The position numbers and the translations under genes were made by a program. Positions 26,898 to 36,800 of a stretch of DNA of 49,523 nt are shown piece by piece (position 1 is the stretch's first letter; every line of letters begins with the position of its first letter). Where the stretch lies: assembly GCA_025458865.1 (NCBI GenBank), contig JALORP010000022.1:1-49523 (forward strand), in the 5' to 3' direction. The notes under the pieces are model-generated. The model saw only the letters and a program-made list of their open reading frames with translations, was not told the DNA's origin and ran no database searches. Source of the stretch: Steroidobacteraceae bacterium (lineage in GTDB: Bacteria; Pseudomonadota; Gammaproteobacteria; Steroidobacterales; Steroidobacteraceae).

Positions 26898-26908
26898 GGC
26901 GGGTGCGC

Positions 26909-27607
26909 TCAGAACCCGAAGACCAGGTTGGCCGTCAGGATCTGGTCGGTCTTCTCCGTGCCGGGCAGCACGTCGGTGTTGTGGCGGACCTCGTAGCTGA
27001 GGCCGAGCGCCAGCTTGTCGGTCATCTGGACCTCGAGGCCCAGGATGTTCTGCAGGAAGGTGTTGTCCGAGCCCGCCTCCACGAGGAACTTGTCGTAGAC
27101 GCGGGTCGTCCCGGTGAGCTGGTGCGAGAAGTCGACGGCGCCGCGGAGGATCGCGTCGTCCTCCTTGTCGCCCGACGGGCGCAGCTCGGACTGGCGATAA
27201 CCGACGCCGATCTTGCCGTCGAGCTTGGTGCGGTCCGAGTCTATGAACTTGTAGCCGTAGCCGACCGAGGCCGTACCCTGGTACTCGTAGTCCGTGAACT
27301 CGTCCTCCTCGTAGCGGAGCGCGCCGAAGATGTAGCTGCGCTCGGTCAGCTTGTAGTCGGACTCACCGCGAAGCTCCCAGCGGTTCGCCGAGGTCACGTC
27401 GTCCGTGGTGTTGCGCAGGATCGAGAACCCGACCAGGTGGCTCCACTGCTCCGTGTCCTTGACCATGTCGATCTTGGCGTTCAGCGTTTCGGTCTCGGTG
27501 TTGCCGCGGGCCAGCACACCGCCGAGTTCGCCCTTGCCCTGCCAGTCGGCGTGGGCGGGCAGCGCGAGCAGCGCGAGGGGCAGCACGGCGCAGATATTGC
27601 GGATCAT
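26909..27607 (-). CDS. DUF481 outer-membrane beta-barrel protein
   Basis: The 232-residue product has a signal peptide ending PAHA. The mature protein consists of alternating polar/hydrophobic strands (GELGGVLARGNTETETLN, WELRGESDYKLTERSYIFG, TASVGYGYKF, GLSYEVRHNTDV) and ends with aromatic LVFGF, the C-terminal phenylalanine expected of BAM-inserted barrels. The family is known as DUF481 (YdiY-type, salt-induced outer-membrane protein). Transport role unproven. GGAGG lies 8 bp before the ATG, and a TAGAAT element is upstream. Confidence 0.9.
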   Translation of the reverse strand: MIRNICAVLPLALLALPAHADWQGKGELGGVLARGNTETETLNAKIDMVKDTEQWSHLVGFSILRNTTDDVTSANRWELRGESDYKLTERSYIFGALRYEEDEFTDYEYQGTASVGYGYKFIDSDRTKLDGKIGVGYRQSELRPSGDKEDDAILRGAVDFSHQLTGTTRVYDKFLVEAGSDNTFLQNILGLEVQMTDKLALGLSYEVRHNTDVLPGTEKTDQILTANLVFGF

Positions 27608-27636
27608 CGAGGGCTTCCTCCGTGGAAAGGCGGGCG

Positions 27637-27642
27637 ATTCTA
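27637..27642 (-). promoter_or_regulatory. Possible -10 element for DUF481-NUDIX
   Basis: TAGAAT (5 of 6 to TATAAT) on the minus strand, 30 bp before the DUF481 ATG. No good -35 is visible. Confidence 0.4.
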
Positions 27643-27678
27643 CCGGTCGTCAGTGATTGCGGCCATTGCGGATCCTGC

Positions 27679-27708
27679 TTGACTTGGGCAGCCTGACGCC
27701 CCATTTCG
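27679..27708 (+). promoter_or_regulatory. Possible promoter for the thioredoxin-TPR gene
   Basis: TTGACT (27679-27684, 5 of 6) is followed after 18 bp by ATTTCG, a poor -10. It is the only good -35 match between the divergent genes. Weak. Confidence 0.3.
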
Positions 27709-27736
27709 AAGAGAATCAAAGCACCAGGAGAGAACG

Positions 27737-28594
27737 ATGAGCGAGCTGACCCCCGCCGTGGGCCGGGACAACTTCGAGGCCGAAGTCCTGGCCGCCTCGG
27801 TTTCCATGCCGGTGCTGGTGGACTTCTGGGCCGAGTGGTGCGGACCCTGCAAGATGCTTGCGCCTACGCTCGAGCGCCTGGCCGCCGCCTATGCGGGCCG
27901 CGCAAAGGTCGTCAAGGTGGACACCGACGCCGAGCAGCAGCTGGCCGCCCACTTCGGCATCCGCAGCATCCCCACGATCAAGCTCTTCCGCCACGGCCGG
28001 CCGGTGGAAGACGCCGTCGGCGTCCAGCCGGAGGGCGCGCTCCGGGCGCTCATCGAGCGCCACCTCGAGCAGCCTTCCGACCGGGTGCTGGCGGAGGCCG
28101 GCGGCCTCATCGGCGACGACCAGCCCGAGCAGGCGGTGCTGCTGCTCGAGGCGCTGCTGCGCGACGAACCGGACCACGTGCCCGCCCAGGTGCTCCTCAT
28201 CGAGGCGCTCGTGCGGGCCGGACGCACGGACGAGGCCGAGGCGCGGCTTGCCGTGCTGCCGGTCCAGGCGCTGGAGGCACCCCAGCTCGCCGCCGTCGAG
28301 GCGCGACTGCACTTCGCGAAGCTCATGAAGGCGGCGCCGGCCGAGGAAGCGCTGCAGAAGCGCGTGGCCGCCGATCCCGGCGACCTCGAGGCCCAGCACC
28401 AGCTGGCGGCGCGCGAAGTTACGGCAGGCCGCGGCAAGGCCGCGCTCGAGCGCCTGATCGCGGCAATGCAGCGCGACCGGCGCTTCGGCGAAGACCTCGC
28501 GCGGCGCAGCCTGCTGCACGCCTTCGCCCTGCTCGGCGACCAGGAAGACGTGGTGCATCACTACCGCCGCCGCATGATGGCGCTGATGCACTGA
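27737..28594 (+). CDS. Thioredoxin-TPR protein (CnoX/YbbN-like)
   Basis: The 285 residues combine an N-terminal thioredoxin fold (about 5-112) and C-terminal TPR-like helices (about 120-285). The active site is FWAEWCGPCKML, a normal redox-active CGPC pair, whereas E. coli CnoX carries SxxC and lacks reductase activity. cis-Pro is in SIPTIKLF. CnoX is a chaperedoxin that protects oxidised proteins and passes them to GroEL. The CAGGAGAG ribosome-binding site is strong. The product may keep both holdase and disulfide-reductase functions (inference). A TRIC-channel gene follows 9 bp later. Confidence 0.88.
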   Translation: MSELTPAVGRDNFEAEVLAASVSMPVLVDFWAEWCGPCKMLAPTLERLAAAYAGRAKVVKVDTDAEQQLAAHFGIRSIPTIKLFRHGRPVEDAVGVQPEGALRALIERHLEQPSDRVLAEAGGLIGDDQPEQAVLLLEALLRDEPDHVPAQVLLIEALVRAGRTDEAEARLAVLPVQALEAPQLAAVEARLHFAKLMKAAPAEEALQKRVAADPGDLEAQHQLAAREVTAGRGKAALERLIAAMQRDRRFGEDLARRSLLHAFALLGDQEDVVHHYRRRMMALMH

Positions 28595-28603
28595 CCTTCA
28601 GCC

Positions 28604-29230
28604 GTGAGCCCCCTCTTCTACGCGCTCGACCTCCTGGGCACGTTCGTGTTCGCACTCTCGGGCGGGCTCGCGGCCGCGCGAAGCCGCTTCGATCCCTTCG
28701 GCTTCCTCGTGGTCGGCATCGTGACCGGCCTCGGCGGCGGCACGCTGCGCAACCTCCTGCTCGACCTCCATCCGATAGCCTGGATCGCCGATCCCGGCTA
28801 CCTCATCGCCTGCGTCGTCGCCGCGGCCGCGACCTTCGCCTGGGCACGCGCGCTCGAGTCGCGGCTGCACTGGCTGCGGATCGCCGACGCGCTCGGCCTC
28901 GGCCTGTTCGCCGTCGGCGGCACGCAGCTGGCGCTCGCCGCGGGCACGCACCCAGGCATCGCCATCATGATGGGCGTCACGACCGCGATCGCCGGCGGCA
29001 TCATCCGGGACGTGCTGTGCAACCAGGTGCCGCTGGTGCTGCAGAAGGAGATCTACGCGGTCGCGGCCATGGCGGGCAGCGCCGCGTACGTCCTGCTCGA
29101 CCGGCTCGACGCACCGGCCACGCTGGCGGCGGCCGTCGCCTTCACTGTCGGCTCGGGCATGCGGCTCGCCGCGATTCGGTGGAACCTGTCCCTGCCGGCC
29201 TACGGCGGCGGCCGGATGGGCGACGGCTGA
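28604..29230 (+). CDS. TRIC-family cation channel-like membrane protein (UPF0126)
   Basis: The 208-residue product has about seven transmembrane helices in two similar halves, each containing a glycine-rich signature: GIVTGLGGGTLRNLLL and GVTTAIAGGIIRDVL. This is the YadS/YicG family, structurally related to trimeric intracellular cation channels and proposed to pass K+. The GTG start lies 9 bp after the thioredoxin gene. Physiological role in bacteria is not well known. Confidence 0.9.
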   Translation: MSPLFYALDLLGTFVFALSGGLAAARSRFDPFGFLVVGIVTGLGGGTLRNLLLDLHPIAWIADPGYLIACVVAAAATFAWARALESRLHWLRIADALGLGLFAVGGTQLALAAGTHPGIAIMMGVTTAIAGGIIRDVLCNQVPLVLQKEIYAVAAMAGSAAYVLLDRLDAPATLAAAVAFTVGSGMRLAAIRWNLSLPAYGGGRMGDG

Positions 29231-29239
29231 GGCGCCGGG

Positions 29240-30013
29240 TCAGGTCCCGGGGTGCGCGGCCTCCGCGCGCAGGCGCACCGACTCGGCCGCGCCCAGGTAG
29301 CGTTCGATCATCCGGCGCGCGAGGTAGATCAGCGGGATCATCAGCACGGCCATCAGCATCTTGTAGCCGTAGTTGACCGTGCCGACGGCCAGGAACAGGT
29401 CGATCGGCCACTGCTGCGGCCCGAGCACGAAGGCGATGTAGAGAACGACGAAACTGTCCACGAGCTGCGAGACGGCGGTGGAGCCCGTGGCGCGCAGCCA
29501 GATCCAGCGCTCGCCCGTGAGCTTGCGGATGCGCTGGAAGATCGCCACGTCGATGAGCTGGCCGATCATGAAGGCCGTGATCGACCCGGCAATGGTCCAT
29601 AGCCCCTGGCCGAAGACGTTCGCGAACGCCGCCTGCATGTCGGGCACGCCGCGCTCGGCGTTGACCGTCACCCACCAGCCGGCCGGCGCGAGCCAGATCG
29701 CGAGGAAGGCGAAGGCGAAGGCATAGACGATGAAGGCGACGGCGAGCCAGGAGATGAAGCGCACGCCGCGCATGCCGAAGTATTCGTTGATGATGTCGGT
29801 CATGATGAACACGACCGGCCAGAGCATCACGCCCGCGGTGAAGGACAGCGAACCGGACTGGCCGAACAGGCGCCAGTCGAAGGGCGGCAGGCCGAGCGTG
29901 TCCTCCAGCGCGAAGATCTTCACGCCGATGAACTCGGCCATCAGCGCGTTCGTCAGGAACAGCCCCGACAGGACGATGAACAGGCGCGTGGCGCGGTTGG
30001 AGAGGCTCGACAC
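29240..30013 (-). CDS. yhhQ: Queuosine precursor transporter YhhQ
   Basis: The 257-residue inner-membrane protein has about six helices. Diagnostic segments are IMTDIINEYFGMRGVR and GQLIDVAIFQRIRKLTG, with VSQLVDSFVVLYIAF, all typical of the VUT/YhhQ family that imports 7-cyano-7-deazaguanine (preQ0) or preQ1 for tRNA queuosine modification. The GTG start is 3 bp after the cupin gene. The gene converges with the TRIC gene. Confidence 0.9.
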   Translation of the reverse strand: MSSLSNRATRLFIVLSGLFLTNALMAEFIGVKIFALEDTLGLPPFDWRLFGQSGSLSFTAGVMLWPVVFIMTDIINEYFGMRGVRFISWLAVAFIVYAFAFAFLAIWLAPAGWWVTVNAERGVPDMQAAFANVFGQGLWTIAGSITAFMIGQLIDVAIFQRIRKLTGERWIWLRATGSTAVSQLVDSFVVLYIAFVLGPQQWPIDLFLAVGTVNYGYKMLMAVLMIPLIYLARRMIERYLGAAESVRLRAEAAHPGT

Positions 30014-30016
30014 GGT

Positions 30017-30373
30017 TCAGGCGTCCCTGTGCACCGTATCCGGTGAAAAGGCCGGCAGGCAGACGGCGACATAGCTCGCGCCCTCGGGCGTCGAGTAGCG
30101 CACCCACTCGCCCGCCGCCGCGTGCACCGCCTGGCCCGCGCGCACGTCCAGTACGCCGGCCTCGCTCTCGACCCTGAGGCAGCCTTCGAGCACCAGCGTG
30201 TACTCGTCGAATGCCGGCCGCTGCCCCGGCTCGACCCAGCCGGCGGGGCTGGTCATGCGTGCGATGCTCACGCCCGCCGTGGCGGTGTTCACCCGGCCCA
30301 CGAACTCCTCGATCCGCTTGGGCTTCGTTCCCACGGCCGCGACCACGGTCGGGCCCTCGATCAGGCGTGGCAT
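30017..30373 (-). CDS. Small cupin-domain protein
   Basis: The 118-residue single cupin barrel has the motifs PGQRPAFDEYTLVLEGCLRV (metal-binding histidines partly replaced: the first motif has no clear HxH) and VRAGQAVHAAAGEWVRY. Small stand-alone cupins bind metals or sugars; no specific activity can be named. The ATG at 30373 overlaps the hslR stop (TGATG); a TTG directly upstream is an alternative start. The upstream hslR and downstream yhhQ make a compact three-gene unit. Confidence 0.82.
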   Translation of the reverse strand: MPRLIEGPTVVAAVGTKPKRIEEFVGRVNTATAGVSIARMTSPAGWVEPGQRPAFDEYTLVLEGCLRVESEAGVLDVRAGQAVHAAAGEWVRYSTPEGASYVAVCLPAFSPDTVHRDA

Positions 30374-30804
30374 CAATCGTCTCCCCTGTGCAGGCGCCGC
30401 AGCTCGCGCCGATCATGCTTGCCGGGACGCCCCTCGGGGCGCGGGACCAGCGCCGCGAGGCGGCGGTGCTCGGCCTGGCGCTCGCCGCGCGCGAGGCTGT
30501 CCGGTGTCTCTTCGTAGGCGGTGCGCGCCTCGGTTGCAGGGCCACGGCGCGCCAGCAGGCCGAGCACCGCCACCTCGACGTCGCGAGTGCCCAGCGACAG
30601 GCCGACGAGGTCGCCGGGCTTGACCGCATGGGCAGGCTTGACGCGCTGGCCGTTCAGGTGGACACGGCCGCCGGCAACGGCCTCCGCCGCCTGGGATCGG
30701 CTCTTGTAGAACCGGGCGCACCACAGCCACTTGTCGAGGCGCTGCGGGTCGAGCCCGTCCTCGCCTTCCTCCGCCGCCTCCCCGCTTCCGCCGCGCCTGC
30801 CCAT
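30373..30804 (-). CDS. hslR: Heat-shock protein 15-type S4 RNA-binding protein
   Basis: The 143-residue product has an N-terminal S4 domain (about 20-75): RLDKWLWCARFYKSRSQAAE and VHLNGQRVKPAHAVKPGD. Hsp15 rescues stalled 50S subunits that carry peptidyl-tRNA. The C-terminal tail is Arg-rich. The ATG at 30804 is preferred over a GTG at 30861, because a TATAAT promoter element at 30841-30846 lies between them. The last base overlaps the cupin start. Confidence 0.88.
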   Translation of the reverse strand: MGRRGGSGEAAEEGEDGLDPQRLDKWLWCARFYKSRSQAAEAVAGGRVHLNGQRVKPAHAVKPGDLVGLSLGTRDVEVAVLGLLARRGPATEARTAYEETPDSLARGERQAEHRRLAALVPRPEGRPGKHDRRELRRLHRGDD

Positions 30805-30840
30805 CGAATCCGCGCCCCCGGCCGCCCGGAACTGGCGGGG

Positions 30841-30876
30841 ATTATAGGGTGGGGCCACCACGGCGGACGGTATAAT
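30841..30876. promoter_or_regulatory. Back-to-back TATAAT elements for hslR and kbl
   Basis: A perfect -10 TATAAT lies on each strand: 30841-30846 (minus, toward hslR) and 30871-30876 (plus, toward kbl). Each would need its -35 inside or beside the other's -10, so the two promoters compete for polymerase. No good -35 hexamers are seen, as is common in such GC-rich DNA. Confidence 0.65.
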
Positions 30877-30905
30877 CGGCCCGGTTTCGAACGCAGAGGA
30901 TCCGC

Positions 30906-32096
30906 ATGGACCCGGCCCTGCTCGCCCGCCTCGCCGCCGACACCGCCCGCCTGGAGGCCGACGGACTCCTCAAGCGCGAGCGGGTGATCACGTCCGGCCA
31001 GCAGTCCGTCGTGCGCCTCGACGACGGCCGCGAGGTCATCAACCTCTGCGCCAACAACTACCTCGGGCTCGCCAACCACCCGCTCGTGCGCGAAGCCGCG
31101 CACCGCGCGCTCGACCGGCACGGCTACGGCATGGCCTCGGTGCGCTTCATCTGCGGCACGCAGGATGTGCACCGCGAGCTGGAGGAGCGACTGTCGGCGT
31201 TCCTGGGCACTGAGGACACGATCCTCTACTCCTCCTGCTTCGACGCCAACGGCGGCCTGTTCGAGACGCTTACCGACGAGCAGGACGCGATCATCTCCGA
31301 CGCGCTCAACCACGCGAGCATCATCGACGGCATTCGCCTGTCGAAGGCGCGGCGGCTGCGCTACGCGAACCGCGACCTGGACGGGCTGGAAGACTGCCTG
31401 AAGCAGTCCCAGGACGCCCGCGCGCGCCTGGTCGTCACGGATGGCGTGTTTTCCATGGACGGCACCCTCGCGCCGCTGCCCGGGATCTGCGACCTTGCCG
31501 ACCGCTATGGGGCCACGCTGATCGTCGACGACTCGCACGCCACGGGCTTCATGGGCGCCCACGGACGGGGTACCCACGAGCACTTCGGCGTCATGGCGCG
31601 CGTGGACGTGCTGACCGGGACGCTCGGCAAGGCGCTCGGTGGTGCGAGCGGCGGCTACACCGCGGGCCGGCGCGAAATCGTCGGGTGGCTCAGGCAGCGC
31701 TCGCGGCCGTACCTGTTCTCGAACTCGATCCCGCCGGTGGTGGCCGCGACGACGCTGCGCGTGCTGGACCTGCTCGACGCCATGCCGGAGCTGCGCCAGC
31801 GCCTGCACGAGAACGCGGTGCACTTCCGCGCCGGGCTCGCGGCGCTCGGCTTCGACCTCGTGCCCGGTGCGCACCCCATCATCCCCGTCATGCTCGGGGA
31901 CGCGCCGCTCGCCCAGCGCATGGCCGGGCGGCTGCTCGAGCTCGGCGTGTACGTCATCGGCTTCTCCTACCCGGTCGTGCCGCTCGGCAAGGCGCGCATC
32001 CGAACCCAGATGAGCGCCGGCCACACGCGCGAGCAGCTCGACCGCGCCATCGAAGCGTTTGCGACCGCCGGGCGGGAGCTCGGCATCATCCCGTGA
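30906..32096 (+). CDS. kbl: Glycine C-acetyltransferase (2-amino-3-ketobutyrate CoA ligase)
   Basis: The 396-residue PLP enzyme cleaves 2-amino-3-ketobutyrate with CoA to glycine and acetyl-CoA, the second step of threonine breakdown. The PLP lysine is Lys242 in [13 protein letters not shown]; upstream [11 protein letters not shown] holds the pyridine-ring aspartate. Substrate residues [10 protein letters not shown] and SVRFICGTQ are typical. It has its own TATAAT promoter and is followed 7 bp later by tdh, the enzyme that makes its substrate. Confidence 0.97.
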   Translation: MDPALLARLAADTARLEADGLLKRERVITSGQQSVVRLDDGREVINLCANNYLGLANHPLVREAAHRALDRHGYGMASVRFICGTQDVHRELEERLSAFLGTEDTILYSSCFDANGGLFETLTDEQDAIISDALNHASIIDGIRLSKARRLRYANRDLDGLEDCLKQSQDARARLVVTDGVFSMDGTLAPLPGICDLADRYGATLIVDDSHATGFMGAHGRGTHEHFGVMARVDVLTGTLGKALGGASGGYTAGRREIVGWLRQRSRPYLFSNSIPPVVAATTLRVLDLLDAMPELRQRLHENAVHFRAGLAALGFDLVPGAHPIIPVMLGDAPLAQRMAGRLLELGVYVIGFSYPVVPLGKARIRTQMSAGHTREQLDRAIEAFATAGRELGIIP

Positions 32097-32103
32097 GGAT
32101 TCC

Positions 32104-33132
32104 ATGAAGGCACTGGTCAAGGCGCGACGCGAGCCGGGCATCTGGATGCAGGACGTGGACGCGCCGCGCGTCGGCCCGAACGACGTGCTGATCCGCATTA
32201 GGAAGACTGCGATCTGCGGCACCGACATCCACATCTACAACTGGGATGCCTGGGCGCAGCGCACCATCCCGGTGCCGATGCAGGTCGGCCACGAGTACTG
32301 CGGCGAGATCGTCGAGGTGGGCAGCGAGGTCGCCGGCTTCGCGCCGGGCGACCGCGTCTCCGGCGAGGGCCACATCACCTGCGGGCACTGCCGCAACTGC
32401 CGCGCCGGCCGCCGGCACCTGTGCCGCAATACGGTCGGCGTGGGCGTCAACCGCCCGGGCTGCTTCGCCGAGTACATGGCGCTGCCGGCCTCGAACGTGT
32501 TCAAGCTGCCGGCGGCGATCACCGACGAGATCGCCTCGATCCTCGACCCGCTCGGCAACGCCACGCACGCGGCGCTCTCGTTCAACCTGGTCGGCGAGGA
32601 CGTGCTAATCACGGGCGCCGGCCCGATCGGCGTCATGGCCGTGGCCATCGCCCGCTTCGTCGGCGCGCGCCACGTGGTGATCACCGACGTGAACGACTAT
32701 CGCCTCGAGCTCGCGAGGCGCCTGGGCGCGACGCGCGCGATCAATGTCACGCGCGAGTCGCTCGACGCGACCATGGCCGCCCTCGGCATGGAGGAAGGCT
32801 TCGACGTCGGCCTCGAGATGTCCGGCAACCCCGGCGCCTTCCGCGACATGCTGCGCACCATGCACCACGGCGGCAGCGTCGCGCTTCTCGGCATCCCGCC
32901 GGGCGACGTCGCCATCGACTGGAACGAGGTCATCTTCAAGGGGCTGGTCGTCAAGGGCATCTACGGCCGCGAGATGTTCGAGACCTGGTACAAGATGGCG
33001 AGCATGCTGCAGAGCGGTCTCGACGTGACGCCCGTGATCACGCACCGCTTCGGCATCGGCGACTACGGCCGCGCGTTCGAGGTGATGAACTCGGGTCGCT
33101 CGGGCAAGGTCATCCTCGACTGGGCCGCATGA
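32104..33132 (+). CDS. tdh: L-threonine 3-dehydrogenase
   Basis: The 342-residue zinc medium-chain dehydrogenase oxidises threonine to 2-amino-3-ketobutyrate with NAD+. The catalytic zinc site includes Cys in AICGTDIH and GHEYCGEI; the structural zinc cysteines are in [15 protein letters not shown]. The Rossmann motif is GAGPIGVMA. The ATG at 32104 follows the usual MKALVK start; the kbl stop is 7 bp upstream. Threonine-derived glycine ties in with gcvR elsewhere in the window. Confidence 0.97.
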   Translation: MKALVKARREPGIWMQDVDAPRVGPNDVLIRIRKTAICGTDIHIYNWDAWAQRTIPVPMQVGHEYCGEIVEVGSEVAGFAPGDRVSGEGHITCGHCRNCRAGRRHLCRNTVGVGVNRPGCFAEYMALPASNVFKLPAAITDEIASILDPLGNATHAALSFNLVGEDVLITGAGPIGVMAVAIARFVGARHVVITDVNDYRLELARRLGATRAINVTRESLDATMAALGMEEGFDVGLEMSGNPGAFRDMLRTMHHGGSVALLGIPPGDVAIDWNEVIFKGLVVKGIYGREMFETWYKMASMLQSGLDVTPVITHRFGIGDYGRAFEVMNSGRSGKVILDWAA

Positions 33133-33140
33133 GGGCTGCC

Positions 33141-33680
33141 ATGGAACGCACGGATACCCCCGACACCGCTTCTTCAACCCGACGGCTCGGCATCGGGCTC
33201 GCCGCCGCGATGCTGCTGCTCATCGCGACGCTCGCCGCGCTGCCGTTCGTGGCGAGCCGCCCGCGGCCTGCGCCGGAAGTCGCCATGACCACGATCACGG
33301 GCGAAGCGCGCTCCATCGCGGGACTCGCGGGCCGCCCCGTGCTGGTGAGCTTCTGGTCCACGTCCTGCACGCCGTGCATGCGCGAGATGCCCGCGAAGGC
33401 CGCCCTGCATCGCCGTTACGAGCCGGCGGGCCTCGTCACCCTGGCGGTCGCCATGGCCTACGACGATCCCGCGCAGGTGGCGGCTTTCGCCAGCGCGCGC
33501 GGCCTGCCCTTCGACGTCGTGGTGGACTCCGATGCCTCGCTCGCGCAGGCCTTCAACCAGACGCAGACCACGCCGACCAAGTTCCTGATCGACCCGCAGG
33601 GACGGATCGTGCGGGTCTACGTCGGCGGAACCGACTTCGAAGACCTCGGACAGCGCATCAAGGGGATGCTGGGCGGCTGA
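33141..33680 (+). CDS. TlpA-like membrane-anchored thioredoxin
   Basis: The 179-residue product has one N-terminal transmembrane helix (about 17-37) and a periplasmic thioredoxin-like domain (about 45-179) with the active site STSCTPCMREMP and cis-Pro in TTPTKFLIDPQG. The TlpA/ResA group reduces disulfides in the periplasm, for example during cytochrome c maturation. The ATG at 33141 is chosen because GAGGG precedes it; an ATG at 33129 overlaps the tdh stop and would add four residues. It is probably the third gene of the kbl operon, with no obvious metabolic link. Confidence 0.85.
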   Translation: MERTDTPDTASSTRRLGIGLAAAMLLLIATLAALPFVASRPRPAPEVAMTTITGEARSIAGLAGRPVLVSFWSTSCTPCMREMPAKAALHRRYEPAGLVTLAVAMAYDDPAQVAAFASARGLPFDVVVDSDASLAQAFNQTQTTPTKFLIDPQGRIVRVYVGGTDFEDLGQRIKGMLGG

Positions 33681-33867
33681 CGCGGCCACCCGGGGTCGGC
33701 GACGGCGCCGGGACCCTGTCCAGTGCGGTGGGCCGCCTTATGTCGCATCGTGCGTTTCGGGTTGTCTTCCCGCGCCCGTTGTGATGAGAATGCTCCCGGG
33801 ATCGGCCGGTCGGCGGGCTTTCGCCGCCGTGGCCCAATAATTATCAGGGAAAACAGGGGATTACTGC

Positions 33868-36800
33868 ATGAGAAGGATCGTCACCAGCCTCGCGGCTGCC
33901 GTCGTGGTGCTCGCCGCGGCTCCGGCGGTCGCGGAAGGCCTGCGCCAGGCCCCGGACATCGCGCCCGGGTTGCTGCAGCTCGACCCGTCGGCGGCTCCCG
34001 CAACCGACCAGCGCACCCGGACCTACGTCATCCAGCTCGTGGACGAACCGGCCATCCGCTACGAGGGCGGCCAGGCCGGGCTGGCGCGCACCGCCCCGGA
34101 GCCGGGCCAGCGCTACAACTCCCGGGCCAGCCACGTGCAGCAGTACGTGGCGCACCTGCGCGGCCGCCAGGAGGCGGTCCTCGACTCCATCGGCGCACGC
34201 AATCGAAAGCTCTACAGCTACACGCACGCGCTGAACGGCGTAGCCGCGCGCCTGACCGCGGTCGAGGCCGCCAAGCTGAGCGGGCGCAAGGAGGTCCTGA
34301 ACGTCTGGGAGGACCGCGCGGTCGAGATCGACACCAACAACAGCCCCGAATTCCTCGGCCTGCTCGACCGGCGGGAAGGCCTGCACGAACGGTTCAAGCT
34401 CAAGGGCGAGAACGTCGTCATCGGCGTGATCGACTCCGGCATCACGCAGGAGCACCCGAGCTTCTCGGACACCAAGACGCTCCCGCTGCCCGCGTTCTGC
34501 CGCGAATACGAGTCGAAGGGCAAGAAGTCCCGCAACCATGACCGCAAGAAGGAGGAGCTCTGCAATTTCCTGCGTGAGAAGCTCACCTTCAAGGTTTATG
34601 GCCCGCCGAAGAACTGGAACGGCGAGTGCGAGGCCGGCGAGGGCTTCGCGGCCACGGACTGCAACAACAAGCTGATCGGCGCGCGCTGGTTCGGCGAGGG
34701 CTTCCTCGCCGGCGAAGGCTCGATCGTCGAGGAGGAGTTCCTCTCCCCGCGCGACGCCTCCGGCCACGGCAGCCACACCGCGAGCACCGCCGCGGGCAAC
34801 GAGGACGTCACCGCCTCGCTTGCCGGGACGCCGCTCACTAAGATCAGCGGCATGGCGCCTCGCGCGCGCATCGCCGCCTACAAGGCCTGCTGGTACAGCC
34901 CGAGTGCCGGCACCTTCTCGTGCTTCTTCTCCGACACCGCGGCCGCCACGGAAGCCGCGGTGGCGGACGGCGTGGACATCATCAACTTCTCGGTCGGCAC
35001 CTCGGCGGCCTTCAACGACCTCCAGGACATCGCCTTCCTGAACGCCTTCGCCGACGGCGTTTTCGTGGCGCGCTCGGCCGGCAACTCCGGTCCGGGCTTC
35101 GCTTCGACCAGCGCAGGCGAACCCTGGGTGATGTCGGTCGGCGCCTCGACCCTCGACGGCACGGGCTTTGCGCTGGCCGCGCGCGTGAACGCGCCGGCCG
35201 CCGTGGCCGGCAACTACGCCGCCCTGGAGGGCGCCATCACCGCGCCGCTGGCCGAAGTGGGCCCGGTTACCGCGGACGTCGTCGTGGCCGATCCGCTCCT
35301 CGCCTGCGGGCCGCTGGCCAACGCCGGCGCGGTCGCGGGCAGGATCGTGCTGATCCAGCGCGGCGACTGCCCCTTCGTCACCAAGGTCGAGGCAGCCGCA
35401 ACCGCGGGCGCCATCGGCGTGCTGATGTACACCAACGCCGCGCCCAAGACGGTCATGGGCGGCACCGCCACGCCCCTGACCCAGAGCATCCCGGGCGTGA
35501 TGATTGACCTCGACGTCGGAGAGGCGCTGCGTGCGCAGGCCGCGGCCGGCGCGAGGGTGAACGTGACGCTGTCGGCCGGCATCTTCGTCACCGAGCCCCT
35601 CGAGGGCAACATCATGGCCGACTTCTCCGCGCGCGGACCGTTCCCGACGGAGCGCGACTGGATCAAGCCGGACATCACGGCCCCGGGCGTGCGGATCCTC
35701 GCCGCCTACGCGCCCGAGCTGGCTGACGGCACCCCGGGCGACCTCTTCGGGTACCTGCAGGGCACGTCGATGTCGAGCCCGCACATCGCGGGCCTTGCGG
35801 CGCTCATCAAGCAGGCGTACCCGGACTGGAGCCCGGCGGCCATCAAGTCGGCGCTCATGACGACGGCCCGCCAGAACGTGGTCAAGGAAGACGGCGTGAC
35901 GCCGGCAGATCCGTTCGACTTCGGCGCGGGCCACGTGGATCCCAACAAGGCGATCGATCCGGGCCTCGTCTACGACAGCGGCCTGTTCGACTACCTGGCG
36001 GGCAGCTGCGAGACCGTGACGCCGCTCGTGTCTGCGGATGGCTGCTCTTTCCTCCAGAGCCTCGGCTTCTCGCTCGACCCGGCGGACCTCAACCTGCCGT
36101 CCATCGGCATCAGCCAGCTCCCTGGCGCCAAGACCATCAAGCGTACCGTCACCTACGTGGGCAAGCGCGGGTCGACGGTGTTCGAGGCGAAGGTCGAGGC
36201 GCCCGCCGGCTTCCGCGTGGAGGTCTCCCCGCGCAAGCTCTTCCTGCGCCGCGGCGACACGGCTACGTTCGAGGTGACGATCACCAACGAGACCGCACCT
36301 CCGGGTGAATGGCGTTTCGGCTCGCTCACCTGGAACGAACAGGGCAAGAAGGGCGTGACCGTCCGCAGCCCCATCGCAGTGAACGCGCAGGCGATCGTCG
36401 CGCCCGAGGAGGTATCCGGCACCGGCGCCGACGGCGGCCTGCAGTTCGACGTGACCTTCGGCTACACCGGCGCCTACACCGCGGGCGTGCACGGCCTGGC
36501 CGACTCGGGGCTGACGCTGGTGCGCGTGGCCGACGACCCGGGCAACAGCTTCCAGTTCCTCGGACCCGGCACGGCCATCGCGTTCCTCGACGAGGTGCCG
36601 CCCGGGACGGCGTTCGCCCGCTGGTCGCTGTTCGACGAGTACACCAGCGGCCTCGGCAACGACGATCTCGACCTGTACCTGTACTACTGCCCGGAATTCC
36701 TGTGCACTCTCGTGGATTCCAGCGGCAACCTCGGGTCCAACGAGGAAGTCAGCGTCACGCTGCCGCTGAACGACCCGGGTATCGACGATCCGTACGTGGT

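Noticed and set aside
33681..33867. Small gene or RNA upstream of the subtilase
   Set aside because: No ribosome-binding site, conserved motif or stable hairpin was found; AT-rich bases near 33836-33846 could be a promoter, but no paired -35 is convincing.
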